Assembly: GCA_938075675.1 (NCBI GenBank)
Contig: CALJHE010000003.1
Location: forward strand, 115,738-155,469
From: Candidatus Poseidoniaceae archaeon
GTDB taxonomy: Archaea > Thermoplasmatota > Poseidoniia > Poseidoniales > Poseidoniaceae
DNA length: 39,732 nucleotides
Direction of reading: 5' to 3'
In this document: positions 24,304-33,899 of the stretch, in pieces
How the letters are laid out: each line of letters begins with the position of its first letter
Numbering within the stretch: the stretch's first letter is position 1
The notes under the pieces: model-generated
Seen by the model: only the letters and a program-made list of their open reading frames with translations
Database searches by the model: none
Told to the model about the DNA's origin: nothing
Program-made: the position numbers and the translations under genes

Positions 24304-26048
24304 ACAGGGTCTGGAAGTACAGATTGCAACGCTTGGATATCAAATTCAGCACCATTGAGCGGGACTTTGAGTTCATAGTGCGCACTGACGGAAGGATCCA
24401 TCTCTCCAAAGCAACCCACATGCTCACCTTTGACCATGACCTTTGCACAACGCCCAGCAAGCCATGGCCCCATCTCTCCACCGAGAGGTTCTATGGTGTA
24501 GTCTGAAGCTCCCAAGTCTCTCATCAACGCTTGAATTCGGCCTCGAACTGCGGCAAAACCACCACCTTGCTCAGCCACAAGGAAAGCGAATCGGTCACCG
24601 TTTGAATGGTTGCGTACAACTGTTCCCAGTTCATAGACAGCTTGCGGGAGGTCATGATGCCTGTTCGATGCCATCAGTCGAAATAATCCTGGAAGCAAAT
24701 ATTGTCGAAGCAGAGTGTGTTCGATGGTAATCGGATTTGTAATTCGGGTCACCTCACCCATAGCAGGCCATCTCATTGCTTCAAATTGGTCGAAATCATT
24801 GGAGAGTGTCAACGATTGAATTTGCATCAAACCAAGACCTTGCAGTGACTCACGAATCCGCCTACGAATTTGTGAATCCGGCCGGGGAATTGCGGTCATC
24901 GGTGCCTTGGGGACATCGTTGCCGAGGTCTTCGTAGCCGTGTCCAATTGCAACGTCTTCCACCAGGTCGATTGGGTGCAAGATGTCGAATCTCCATCTTG
25001 GCATTGCGAAAGTGAGGACAGTATCGCCTTGAACCACATCTGACATTCGATTTTGCGGGTTCGGGGTCAAGATATCTGCTGGTTTGCGTCCAAGGAATTG
25101 ACCTCCCATTCTGTTCGTCGCTGTTTTTATTTCTTCATCTGACAAACTGCGCCCGAGTAAGCCGTCGAGTAATCGCTGCGTTACTTCATGTTGAATCGGC
25201 TCAGGATTTGGCAAACTTTCTGACACACCGTTGAAGGCGTTCACTTCTATGGTTTCTATCGAACCGCCTCGTTCAGCAAGTTGGAGTGCAATTAACATCA
25301 TGCTCGATTCACAGGCTCTTCGGTCCCATCCTGTAACTTCAATAAAGAAATCTGTTGTTGAGTGTGTGACGGTGGTCTGAGCACCGTTAATGATGGGCGG
25401 GAAAGAAAGAACTTGGCCTTCGGAATCGGTAATGAGCGGGAATGAACTCAAACCGTCGAGGAGATGAGCATAATCCACACCTTTCGGATGGGATGTCAAC
25501 ATTTCCGAGAGTGACATTTCTTCATCCATCCCTAACGGACAAAATCGGGTATCGGGGGAAGCTGCACGAACACGAAACGGAGGTGAGATCGTTGAGAGGT
25601 CATGCACGCCAATGGATGCCCTGCGTCGACCACGACCGAGAGCAAAATGCAGTTTTTCTTGGTGGTCCATGAGTGCCTTGATGAAAGCGTCTTTTTCTTC
25701 ACTATCCCCGTCAATCGTGATTCCACGTACGACTGCACCAACAACGACTGGGCGAATATGTTCTAATTCAGCATCGACGGTCATTGAGATGTCGCCTTTC
25801 ATCACTTCCAAACTTGGCTCACTTTCGACACCATGCAAGAACGGTCGAATGGCTTTCGTTAGCGTTTCTCCTGACAACAAGTCTGGGCGGTCAGGGAATA
25901 TTTCGATATCAAGGACATTTTCATCACAGGTGTCAATGTCTGTTCCGAGAAGAGGCAATTGTTCATCCATCATGGCAACATCATGCACGAGGCCGTGCTT
26001 TGCAAGAAGACTACGAATGAGATTTTGTTCTACTGAGATTGTCGGCAT
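24300..26048 (-). CDS. pheT: Phenylalanyl-tRNA synthetase beta subunit
   Basis: A 582-residue archaeal/eukaryotic-type PheRS beta chain, shorter than the ~790-residue bacterial form because it lacks the N-terminal EMAP-like and C-terminal anticodon domains. Recognisable parts: the B1 start (MPTISVEQNLIRSLL), DIEIFPDRPDLLSGE (residues 47-61), GRGRRRASIGVHDL in B3/B4, and the C-terminal catalytic-like region (HPIDLVEDVAIGHGY). It pairs with PheS as an alpha2-beta2 enzyme and includes the editing site for misacylated tyrosine. pheS is not in this window, so the subunits are unlinked or lie elsewhere. The GXGXG gene ends 9 bases upstream on the same strand. Confidence 0.95.
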   Translation of the reverse strand: MPTISVEQNLIRSLLAKHGLVHDVAMMDEQLPLLGTDIDTCDENVLDIEIFPDRPDLLSGETLTKAIRPFLHGVESEPSLEVMKGDISMTVDAELEHIRPVVVGAVVRGITIDGDSEEKDAFIKALMDHQEKLHFALGRGRRRASIGVHDLSTISPPFRVRAASPDTRFCPLGMDEEMSLSEMLTSHPKGVDYAHLLDGLSSFPLITDSEGQVLSFPPIINGAQTTVTHSTTDFFIEVTGWDRRACESSMMLIALQLAERGGSIETIEVNAFNGVSESLPNPEPIQHEVTQRLLDGLLGRSLSDEEIKTATNRMGGQFLGRKPADILTPNPQNRMSDVVQGDTVLTFAMPRWRFDILHPIDLVEDVAIGHGYEDLGNDVPKAPMTAIPRPDSQIRRRIRESLQGLGLMQIQSLTLSNDFDQFEAMRWPAMGEVTRITNPITIEHTLLRQYLLPGLFRLMASNRHHDLPQAVYELGTVVRNHSNGDRFAFLVAEQGGGFAAVRGRIQALMRDLGASDYTIEPLGGEMGPWLAGRCAKVMVKGEHVGCFGEMDPSVSAHYELKVPLNGAEFDIQALQSVLPDPV

Positions 26049-26057
26049 TGTATCAAC

Positions 26058-27659
26058 TCAACGTGAAAACCAGTGCGGTAATGGGCGGTCGTATCCAACC
26101 AGTCGTAGCCCGCTGATTGCTGCAGTCTCATAGTCGAGCGCTCGCAGGTGCTGGCGCTCGAGTTGGTCGATAGAATCGAGTCCAATGCGCTTTAGGATGG
26201 ACGTAAGTTCGTTGGAGATGCTCTGGAGCCAGTGGGCTAAATCCTGTGCGTCTTGCATTGGGACTTCACAGCATATGACGTCAATGCCAGATGCACGAAG
26301 AATGGCAATGTCTGTACCGCTAGCGGAAAGTCCAAGCAACATTCCAGTCTGAGTCGATGTTTCTGAGAGGTGACTTTTGGTTGACCTGCCAATCATTGGC
26401 AGGGCTGCTGCCTCTGCGAGACCAGATCCGTCCTCAATACGGCTGACAGCCAAGTCAAGGCCATGGTGTGCGGAGCGTACATGCAACGATTCAACACGGC
26501 CGACCGCATTAAGGAAACCAATTGTCTTCTCCATCCCAAGAAGCGTTCTAACAGCGACAATGAATCCATCAATTTCTTCGGAATTCATGGCAGGCAAATC
26601 ATCAATATCGGCAAGTGCACCGTTTGAAACTTCCAGCAACTCTGGTGCATCAGCAAGGTTTTCAGAATTGAGAAGGATGATATCGATAGGTCTTGGGTTC
26701 ATCTGGGTGATGAACGGTTGCTGAGCCAATATTTGTACTTCGAGTGGGTCGCTGTTTTTGCCTAGCGAGAGTGAATTTCCATCGGTGACAATTGGCAGTA
26801 AAGGCAAGGGTAAAGCCACAGGAGTGTTACTTCCGCCCCGTTCGGCAACCAATGTGATGGTGTCGCATGTTTGGTAAGACACCGAGTGATGCAAGTCACC
26901 TGCAACCAAGCCAATACTGGATAAATCCGAACTTGAGACCGGTATTTCCGGTGATTCTACTTGGAGTAGAGGTGAGTGGACAAGGCAGACCGCATCTTTT
27001 GGAACCTCCATCTCAGGGTCATTGAGTTCCTTGTTAATGGATTTGACTTCTGCAGCGGTGAGTGGCCGTAATGCTACTCCCGCAGGAGGCGTTGGGCATC
27101 TGCCGTTGATGACAATTTTTCCACCGGTCATTCCCGCACCGGGGTCGCTACCGACATCGCCGTGGATGACGATGAGGCCGTCTTTCATCCCGCCGCCGAT
27201 TCGAGTTCCAGCAGCACCACGAATGAGCAGAAGTCCGCCGTTCATCAATGCACCAGCATCGTTGCCAACGCCATCCATGATGCTTATTCGCCCGCTTCGC
27301 ATAGCATAACCTGCAAAATTTCCTGCGAGTTGTTCGCAAACAATTGTGTTGCCACGGTTTCCTGCACCAAGAAATGAACCAGCGTCGCCTTGAATGATAA
27401 AGTTGCCACCGCTACCAAAAGCGGCAACCCAAGAACCGAGTTTCCCGAGCGCTCTCATGCGTGAGCCTGTAGGAAGGTTAGGGCAAAGTCCAAGCTCTCC
27501 ATTCTTCGGAACAGGTTCACCTGCATTCGTCCATCCAATACGCAGGATGGCGTTTTGTTCGGCTGCTGCAATGAGTCTTGGTCCAAGTTTCTTGTTGATG
27601 TTGAATGAGCGTTCAACAACCTCTCTTGGTTCGGCCATGTTGTTCGGCTGTTGCTCCAT
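26058..27659 (-). CDS. Stand-alone GltB-like protein: GXGXG domain plus degenerate FMN-domain-like part
   Basis: A 533-residue protein from the ATG at 27659 (TTG 27665 and ATG 27638 are alternatives; GGGAGG lies about 10 bases upstream of 27659). Roughly residues 20-190 form a right-handed GXGXG beta-helix like the C-terminal domain of glutamate synthase large subunit and FwdC, with repeats such as GNFAGYAMRSG, GNDAGALMNGG, GTRIGGGMKDG and GSDPGAGMTGG. The rest has TIM-barrel-like strands (LLGLSASGTDIAILRASGID) and a C-terminus (ELTSILKRIGLDSIDQLE) resembling the end of the GltB FMN domain, but I see no Fe-S cysteine cluster and no clear FMN motifs. Normal GltB has the GXGXG domain last; here it is first. 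Possibly a split or inactivated glutamate-synthase relative. FwdC is unlikely, as no other formylmethanofuran genes are here. Confidence 0.82.
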   Translation of the reverse strand: MEQQPNNMAEPREVVERSFNINKKLGPRLIAAAEQNAILRIGWTNAGEPVPKNGELGLCPNLPTGSRMRALGKLGSWVAAFGSGGNFIIQGDAGSFLGAGNRGNTIVCEQLAGNFAGYAMRSGRISIMDGVGNDAGALMNGGLLLIRGAAGTRIGGGMKDGLIVIHGDVGSDPGAGMTGGKIVINGRCPTPPAGVALRPLTAAEVKSINKELNDPEMEVPKDAVCLVHSPLLQVESPEIPVSSSDLSSIGLVAGDLHHSVSYQTCDTITLVAERGGSNTPVALPLPLLPIVTDGNSLSLGKNSDPLEVQILAQQPFITQMNPRPIDIILLNSENLADAPELLEVSNGALADIDDLPAMNSEEIDGFIVAVRTLLGMEKTIGFLNAVGRVESLHVRSAHHGLDLAVSRIEDGSGLAEAAALPMIGRSTKSHLSETSTQTGMLLGLSASGTDIAILRASGIDVICCEVPMQDAQDLAHWLQSISNELTSILKRIGLDSIDQLERQHLRALDYETAAISGLRLVGYDRPLPHWFSR

Positions 27660-27748
27660 ATCCAAATAGCCTCCCGTAACTTGGCCTCACTTCTTTTCGT
27701 TTGGGCAAGGATTTTTTGCACGCAAATTCTCTCTCGTTTCGACGATGT

Positions 27749-27756
27749 GTTAATAG
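27749..27756 (+). promoter_or_regulatory. TATA-like element upstream of gap
   Basis: GTTAATAG lies about 32 bases before the chosen GAPDH start, in the 128-base divergent gap between the GltB-like gene and gap. The distance suits an archaeal TATA box with a short leader, and an AGGTG ribosome-binding stretch follows at 27772-27776. A T-run (27712-27717) in the same gap is probably part of the divergent promoter region. Confidence 0.4.
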
Positions 27757-27787
27757 AGGGTCTTCAAGGGCAGGTGTAATGAGAACC

Positions 27788-28825
27788 ATGACAATCAAGG
27801 TGGCAATCAACGGATACGGAACAATCGGAAAGCGGGTTGCTGACGCAGTCGACGCTCAAGACGATATGGAAATTGTTGGTGTGACAAAGACGCGACCGGC
27901 TTTTGGCTGCGATTTAGCAGTCCGAAAGGGGTATCCAATCTACTGCACATTCGATGATGCAGACAGAATCGCAGCATTCGCTGATGCTGGTTATACCTGT
28001 CATGGTGGCCTTGCTGACCTGCTCAAAGTTGCTGACATCGTGATCGATTGTTCTCCCGGCAAGGTCGGGGCTTCGAACAAAGACACCTACGATAAAGCAG
28101 GCGTGAAGTGGATTTTCCAAGGCGGAGAGAAGCATGCCATGACCGGAATGTCGTATACCTCTTCTGCAAACCACAAGGAAAACTTGAATGTTCAAGGCAC
28201 CCGTGTGGTCTCATGCAACACCACTGGTCTTTCACGAACACTCGTTCCATTGTACGAACACTGCGGTGAGCTGCGCGTTGAATGCACCATGATTCGTCGT
28301 GCTGCAGACCCAGGTGACTCGAGTAAAGGGCCCATCAATGCCATCAAACCGGTTCTCAAGGTGCCCTCACACCATGGCCCTGACGTAATGACTGTGAAAC
28401 CAGAAATTCAGATTAATTCCATGGCAGTTGCAGTTCCAACAACCATCATGCACGTTCACGTGGTCACAGCAACACTTCCGGAAGGCCACGGCCTGACAAC
28501 CGAGTCCGTATTGGAGATGTGGTCAAACCGTCCTCGCTTGGTCATTATGAACGGTGCTGACACCGGTATCACTACCACTGCTGAGGTCATGGAATTTGCC
28601 CGTGATATTGGTCGGAAGTGGGGTGACCTGCATGAAATATTCATATGGGAAGATGGTGTGAAACTCGAGGGTAATACGCTCTATTACTTCCAGGCGATTC
28701 ACCAAGAGTCTGATGTGATTCCGGAAAACGTTGATGCAATCCGTGCATTGATGGGGGTTGAAGACGACTGGATGGCATCGGTCGCAAAAACTGATGCAGC
28801 CATTTCCAAGTACAACAACCTGTGA
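27788..28825 (+). CDS. gap: Type II glyceraldehyde-3-phosphate dehydrogenase (archaeal)
   Basis: A 345-residue archaeal (type II) phosphorylating GAPDH, which converts glyceraldehyde 3-phosphate and phosphate to 1,3-bisphosphoglycerate with NAD(P). The Rossmann motif NGYGTIGKRV is at residues 8-17. The catalytic Cys143 lies in SCNTTGL and is followed by RRAADPGDSSKGPINAI, typical of the family. Length matches. I chose ATG 27788 (MTIKVAING) because it begins at the canonical first strand; ATG 27779 is 9 bases upstream and also plausible. In archaea this enzyme often serves gluconeogenesis, with other enzymes for catabolic oxidation. No other glycolytic gene is adjacent. Confidence 0.96.
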   Translation: MTIKVAINGYGTIGKRVADAVDAQDDMEIVGVTKTRPAFGCDLAVRKGYPIYCTFDDADRIAAFADAGYTCHGGLADLLKVADIVIDCSPGKVGASNKDTYDKAGVKWIFQGGEKHAMTGMSYTSSANHKENLNVQGTRVVSCNTTGLSRTLVPLYEHCGELRVECTMIRRAADPGDSSKGPINAIKPVLKVPSHHGPDVMTVKPEIQINSMAVAVPTTIMHVHVVTATLPEGHGLTTESVLEMWSNRPRLVIMNGADTGITTTAEVMEFARDIGRKWGDLHEIFIWEDGVKLEGNTLYYFQAIHQESDVIPENVDAIRALMGVEDDWMASVAKTDAAISKYNNL

Positions 28826-28857
28826 ACTGATGCCCCGTAGGGGCACATTCAAGGGGC

Positions 28858-31800
28858 GTGTTGAAAAAGGTAATTGATTTCGACAAGGCCATGCAGGGCA
28901 TTCGACAACCATTGCTCATGCTCCTTGTGCTTCTGCTTACATCGGTAAGCCCGATGTTAATCGATGATTCTTCTTCGACCGATTCACTTGCTAGTAATGA
29001 TTCAAAGCAACTTTCAGAGGCTGAACGCCTCAACTTGGCTCAGCAGTTATGGTCTCCGCTTGACTCCTCGAGCATTTTCGCCACAGATCTTCAAGATTCA
29101 AGCGGTATTTTACGACTTCAATCAGGCGAGTATGACCCGTTGTTAACCGACGGACCTGTCCTCAACAATGCCTTCATCGATTCGCAAGACCCTTCACAAA
29201 CTGGACTGGCGATGCTTCAATTGCACGAACACGATGGAACTGTTCTTCATTCACTCTCGAAAACATATGGCTTAACGCCTCTCGATTTCATCGCTGATGA
29301 AGGATGGCTTGTTCGACTACCAGAACCTCCAATGGCTTCGTTAGAATTGCTTCAATCCGATGAACGTGTCCGCTGGGCAGGTCCGCAACACCCGGGTTGG
29401 AGGATTCACAGTGAGCTACTCTCGCCTTCAGAGCACACACATCTCGCTCTTGTTCCATCTTCTGATTTGGCACTCGGTGGTCTCGAGTCATTAAGCCTTG
29501 ACTTGTTGAAAATGGGTGCAACTGAAGCATGGTGCGGTGTTGGATTGTGTGAACTAAACTTCCATTCAAACCTACAGTCAACTTTGCTCACCAATATCAT
29601 GCATGACGGCCGTATCATTTGGACAGAACCAACCCATGGATTGACTCTACACAACGCGTTAGCCGGTGGTATTGTCGGAATTGACGGCGTTGCTACGAAT
29701 GCTTCTTTCACACTTGATGGCTCGGGTGAAACAATTGCCATCGCCGATACAGGCATCGATCAAGATCATCCAGATATCAGCGGGAGAGTAGCAGGTGTAT
29801 TCACGAACTTTGGTCTAGATCCATCGCCAATCGATTCGAATTCTGGGCATGGCACTCACGTGGCGCTTTCGGTACTTGGGGACGGTACTGGTGACTCAAG
29901 TGCGCAAGGTGTTGCTCCGTCTGCAAACCTCGTCATGTATGCTCTTGAACACGACCCAACTGGAGTCTTCGGAAGACTTGGCTCCATCTATGACTTACTC
30001 GACGATGCGGAGCAACGAACTGCCCGCATTTCTGTCAATGCATGGGGTTTGAATGGTAATTATGGCCAATACACTGCAGACTCACGTTCAGTCGACCTGC
30101 TGGTAAATCAGAAGAATACTGTCCTTCCGCTGTTTTCTGCTGGAGACCGTGGTACGAGTGGCACTTCACAAGTCACTGCGCCATCGACTGGTAAGAACGT
30201 TCTTTCAGTGGGTACCTCCGAGACTGGCGGCTTAACCGGCACAGTGGCAAACATCTCAAGCCTCGGTCCGAGTCTTGACGGACGAATCAAGCCCGACATT
30301 GTTGCTCCAGGAATTGACATTTGCTCAGGTCTGGCTGAGGAGGCCAAGTATCCAATCGGTTCTTCTTGCGCCACTGGAGTACATGCCGACGGAACGACGA
30401 ATCTCTACATGACGCTTTCTGGTTCGTCTCATGCAACCGCAATTGCTGGTGGTACGACCGCTCTGGTTAGGGAGTTCTTGCGTGAGCAAGTGAACATCAA
30501 TTCGCCTTCCGCATCCCTCATCAAAGCAGCTGTAATCAACGGCGCTACAGACCTTGGAACCCCCGACATCCCAAATGCTGAGGAAGGATGGGGGCAGATC
30601 AATTTGGAGCGTACAGTTCTACCTATGGATGGTTCGTTCGCATTGGATACCTTTTTCGACCACAATAAGGAATTAAATGCAGGATTCGGTTTGCTCTATT
30701 CCTTTGATCTAGACCCGAGCCATGGCGTTGATATCACGCTCGCATGGTCGGATACTGAGGGCAGTGCCAACGCTGCTCAGTCCTCTCCTCGACTCGTCAA
30801 TAATCTTGATTTGGTCATGGTCGACCCTGACGGCAATGAATGGCTTGGTAACGATTTCTTAAATGGGGTTTCGACTACAGGGGGTAGCGCAGACACGCTC
30901 AACAATGTTGAACGGATCAAGGTTGAACCTGGTGTTCTAACCACATCGGGCCAGTGGCAAATCAAAGTACTGCACTCAGGAGGCGTTTCACAGAAATTCA
31001 GTCTCGTTGTTGTTGCTGATGCTACGCCAAATCCACAAGCTGATCTGGCGACATACGATGGTAGCATTGTACCTTCATCCGCAGAACCTCTCAAGAACGA
31101 TTTGATTACTCTTCAACTCGGTTGGATTAACCAAGGCACCCTTTCATCTGGTTCATTTCGGGTGACTCTTGAAGACTTGACAACCGGCCAGACGTTATTC
31201 GATGCGGATCGCTCGTCACTTGGAGTCGGAGAAATCGATTCGTTCTTGTTGCAACACCAATTCACAACAACTGGAACACATTCCATGCGCCTGAGTATCG
31301 ACACACTCGACCAAGTGAACGAAATGAACGACGGAGTATCTGGTGTGGACAATAACATTTGGGAACAAGATATCGAAGTTACAGCACTCGGTGTCCGAGT
31401 TGTCGCCTTGGACGATACAGGCTCAGCACCTACATCTGCAGAGGACCGTGCATTGTCTGCAATCCACACGTTTGACGTTCTCAATGCCTCATCGATTGAT
31501 ATTCCGATCCATATTCTGCATGAGGGGACTGGGGAGCAGCCAGTGACGCTAGCGGTTACAAATGTCCAGAAACCTCAACCCGGCCGTCCTGATTTCCTCC
31601 TCGCTCCTGAAGATTCATGGTCAAAGTCTGTATCTGAAATCGGACCGTACATTGTGCAAGGACAAGGCGAAGTTGGCGATTTCAAAGAACTCAATGTCAC
31701 GCTCGTCAATAATCTCGTCGACCTCTCAAACTCAGAATCACCACGATACGCTCGTGCGGGTACATTCGTCGTTGATATCACTGCACGATACCAATCGCAA

Positions 31801-33855
31801 CCGACGGTCTCTCACACCCAACGAATTACCATCATCGTTCCTCAAGTCACGGATGTTAACATTGGAGCAGCTGGTATCTCAGGTCTCTCGGCAGCACCTG
31901 GTGAATCGACAGGATTCAGCATATCCGTCATGAACATCGGAAACACTCCTGCGCAGTATTCAGTATCGTGTGAATCAGAGAATAGATGGCAGATTCAACT
32001 CGGAAATTCCAATTCATCGACTCTCGAGTTTGAACCGCTGAACATCAAGGAATCCTTGCCAATGCTCATTCAAATCTGGGTTCCACCGGTCTCTAATGGA
32101 GTGCCTGAAGCCGGCTCTACCGATACAGTGACTTGTCAAGTGAATTCACCATCAGACCCGACACTCAACTTCACTCAATCTGTAGAAGTGTTGGTTTTAG
32201 CTCAAGAATCATTTGACAGCGACCTCTATGATGACATTGGACCGATTGGTCCTTCATCTTCAAATCGAAATATTATGGTTGATACAGGTCAACAAGTCAA
32301 TTTGAGTCTAACTGTGGAGAACACAGGTAACACAGAAATCGACTTGGATATCAAAATTCAACCAAGCAACCCACTCTGGCCTATTGAGGTCACCTACATG
32401 GAACAACAAAACAGCCGCCAAGTCTCCCTAACATTACTCGGTGGCCAAGTGGCAACAGTTCATTTCATCATTGGAGTCCCCCCAGTTGCAGAGGAAGGCG
32501 AAGTCAACAATTTCGTTATACGGACTGAACGTACACCGCAATCATTCATTTCCAACACGACTGTATTGAAGGTACGAGATGACCTTTCTATGGACCTCTT
32601 TGGACCCGAATCGGGTGTCATTGAAACTGTCATTTCTTCGGATTTTTCGTTTGGTGAATTTACCGTCGTAAACACCGGTAATGCACCATTAACGCTGAAT
32701 TGGAGCAACGGACTACCTGCTGATGGTTGGGTGGTTGGTTATGCGAATCCGAGCACATACATCGAACCTCGTGAGGAACGAACAGTCCGCCTAGGTTTCA
32801 TACCACCCGCAAATTCTCCTGCAACAGAAAAGGCGTTTGAACTGGTCGCAACCGTCACCGGATTTAGCAATGGCAGATCGGTGCAAAACTCCATCACAGT
32901 CGATGTGGCAGTTGTTGAATCAGTTTTTGCTAATTTTACCGTTCAAGACCCAACAGTTGCGCCGTTTTCCTCTGTAGCCCGTGGTGTTGCTGCAACTCAA
33001 AACATCGTGATACGTAACGATGGTAATGTCCCACTCACCGGGGACCTTCTCTCTCAAGTTCTTGACCAAGAAGGAAATGTTTCATCGGACTGGACTCTTG
33101 TTAGTTCGCCTCTTTCACTCCAAAACCTCGGAGTTGGCGAAGAACTGATTGTTTCTCTGGAACTTACTCCAAGCGCAGAGGCCAAGAAAGGCCTGCACTT
33201 TTCGACATTGAGTCTCACTTCTGATGGGGTCATCATCGGAGTAATTTCCATCGATACGACTGTTAAATCAGCTACAGGAACTGAAGGAATCTTGGGTGAA
33301 TTACCAATATATGTCAGTATCCCTCTTGTTACTATCGTACTGCTTGTAGCAATCGTTGGCGCATTGCGGCTGAAGAAGAGCGGTGAACTCACCGACTCGG
33401 GTGAAGAACTGGTTGCTCCAGATGCCTTTGTCAATCCCGACCATCTCGGGACTCGGCGCAGCGACGCACTTGATATCGGTCAGTCTGTCAATGAACTTGC
33501 AAGCGGTGAGGTTTCATCTGACGAAATAGCCGCTGCTTTGGCTCAATCTCTAGACATCCCATCACCCGTTCCTCAAGCACTACCGCCTGCGGGATTGCCG
33601 CCGACTGGAATGCCTCCAAGAGGTCTGCCACTACCTATGCCTGCTGGCATGCCACCTGCTGGGTTACCGCCAAAGGCACTGCCCCAACTTCCCTTGCCGA
33701 TGCCGGCTCAACCGATACCAGCTCCAATACCAGTCCCTGCTCCAGTAACTCCTGCACCTGCTGCTGGACCGCCACTACCGGCGAGTGGTTTGCCGAATGG
33801 GTGGACAATGGAACAGTGGCAGCACTACGGTCAGCAATGGTTGGACAGGCAGTGA
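28858..33855 (+). CDS. Giant secreted subtilase (S8, KP-43-like) with C-terminal membrane anchor and tail motif
   Basis: A 1665-residue surface serine protease. Start GTG 28858; ATG 28891 is an alternative close to the signal helix (about residues 15-30). A propeptide-like region (about 100-285) precedes the catalytic domain, with Asp297 (IAIADTGID), His331 (NSGHGTHVA) and Ser524 (SGSSHATA, where the usual SMAT is SHAT). A jelly-roll domain with LVNNLDLVMVDPDGNEWLGN matches the beta-barrel of KP-43 type subtilases. Next come CARDB/NEW3-like repeats (MNIGNTPAQ, VENTGNTEI, VVNTGNAPL, IRNDGNVPL), a transmembrane helix (about 1482-1503) and a Pro-rich tail ending GLPNGWTMEQWQHYG (33787-33852). 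Likely role: breakdown of extracellular protein while tethered to the cell. Confidence 0.93.
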   Translation: MLKKVIDFDKAMQGIRQPLLMLLVLLLTSVSPMLIDDSSSTDSLASNDSKQLSEAERLNLAQQLWSPLDSSSIFATDLQDSSGILRLQSGEYDPLLTDGPVLNNAFIDSQDPSQTGLAMLQLHEHDGTVLHSLSKTYGLTPLDFIADEGWLVRLPEPPMASLELLQSDERVRWAGPQHPGWRIHSELLSPSEHTHLALVPSSDLALGGLESLSLDLLKMGATEAWCGVGLCELNFHSNLQSTLLTNIMHDGRIIWTEPTHGLTLHNALAGGIVGIDGVATNASFTLDGSGETIAIADTGIDQDHPDISGRVAGVFTNFGLDPSPIDSNSGHGTHVALSVLGDGTGDSSAQGVAPSANLVMYALEHDPTGVFGRLGSIYDLLDDAEQRTARISVNAWGLNGNYGQYTADSRSVDLLVNQKNTVLPLFSAGDRGTSGTSQVTAPSTGKNVLSVGTSETGGLTGTVANISSLGPSLDGRIKPDIVAPGIDICSGLAEEAKYPIGSSCATGVHADGTTNLYMTLSGSSHATAIAGGTTALVREFLREQVNINSPSASLIKAAVINGATDLGTPDIPNAEEGWGQINLERTVLPMDGSFALDTFFDHNKELNAGFGLLYSFDLDPSHGVDITLAWSDTEGSANAAQSSPRLVNNLDLVMVDPDGNEWLGNDFLNGVSTTGGSADTLNNVERIKVEPGVLTTSGQWQIKVLHSGGVSQKFSLVVVADATPNPQADLATYDGSIVPSSAEPLKNDLITLQLGWINQGTLSSGSFRVTLEDLTTGQTLFDADRSSLGVGEIDSFLLQHQFTTTGTHSMRLSIDTLDQVNEMNDGVSGVDNNIWEQDIEVTALGVRVVALDDTGSAPTSAEDRALSAIHTFDVLNASSIDIPIHILHEGTGEQPVTLAVTNVQKPQPGRPDFLLAPEDSWSKSVSEIGPYIVQGQGEVGDFKELNVTLVNNLVDLSNSESPRYARAGTFVVDITARYQSQPTVSHTQRITIIVPQVTDVNIGAAGISGLSAAPGESTGFSISVMNIGNTPAQYSVSCESENRWQIQLGNSNSSTLEFEPLNIKESLPMLIQIWVPPVSNGVPEAGSTDTVTCQVNSPSDPTLNFTQSVEVLVLAQESFDSDLYDDIGPIGPSSSNRNIMVDTGQQVNLSLTVENTGNTEIDLDIKIQPSNPLWPIEVTYMEQQNSRQVSLTLLGGQVATVHFIIGVPPVAEEGEVNNFVIRTERTPQSFISNTTVLKVRDDLSMDLFGPESGVIETVISSDFSFGEFTVVNTGNAPLTLNWSNGLPADGWVVGYANPSTYIEPREERTVRLGFIPPANSPATEKAFELVATVTGFSNGRSVQNSITVDVAVVESVFANFTVQDPTVAPFSSVARGVAATQNIVIRNDGNVPLTGDLLSQVLDQEGNVSSDWTLVSSPLSLQNLGVGEELIVSLELTPSAEAKKGLHFSTLSLTSDGVIIGVISIDTTVKSATGTEGILGELPIYVSIPLVTIVLLVAIVGALRLKKSGELTDSGEELVAPDAFVNPDHLGTRRSDALDIGQSVNELASGEVSSDEIAAALAQSLDIPSPVPQALPPAGLPPTGMPPRGLPLPMPAGMPPAGLPPKALPQLPLPMPAQPIPAPIPVPAPVTPAPAAGPPLPASGLPNGWTMEQWQHYGQQWLDRQ

Positions 33856-33899
33856 ACGGTGACAGCATCTCTATTACGAGATGCCTCCACCCCACCTAC

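Noticed and set aside
25612-26133. 173-residue plus-strand open frame
   Set aside because: Antisense to pheT, Ser/Arg-rich composition typical of a shadow frame; pheT is a clear conserved gene.
26058-27659. Formylmethanofuran dehydrogenase subunit C (FwdC)
   Set aside because: The GXGXG repeat fits, but the protein is much longer than FwdC, has a GltB-like C-terminus, and no other methanogenesis-type genes are present.
33560-33790. Pro-rich coding repeats as a possible tandem repeat or CRISPR-like array
   Set aside because: Repeat units are degenerate in length and sequence, remain in frame, and simply encode the Pro-rich tail of the subtilase; no regular spacers.
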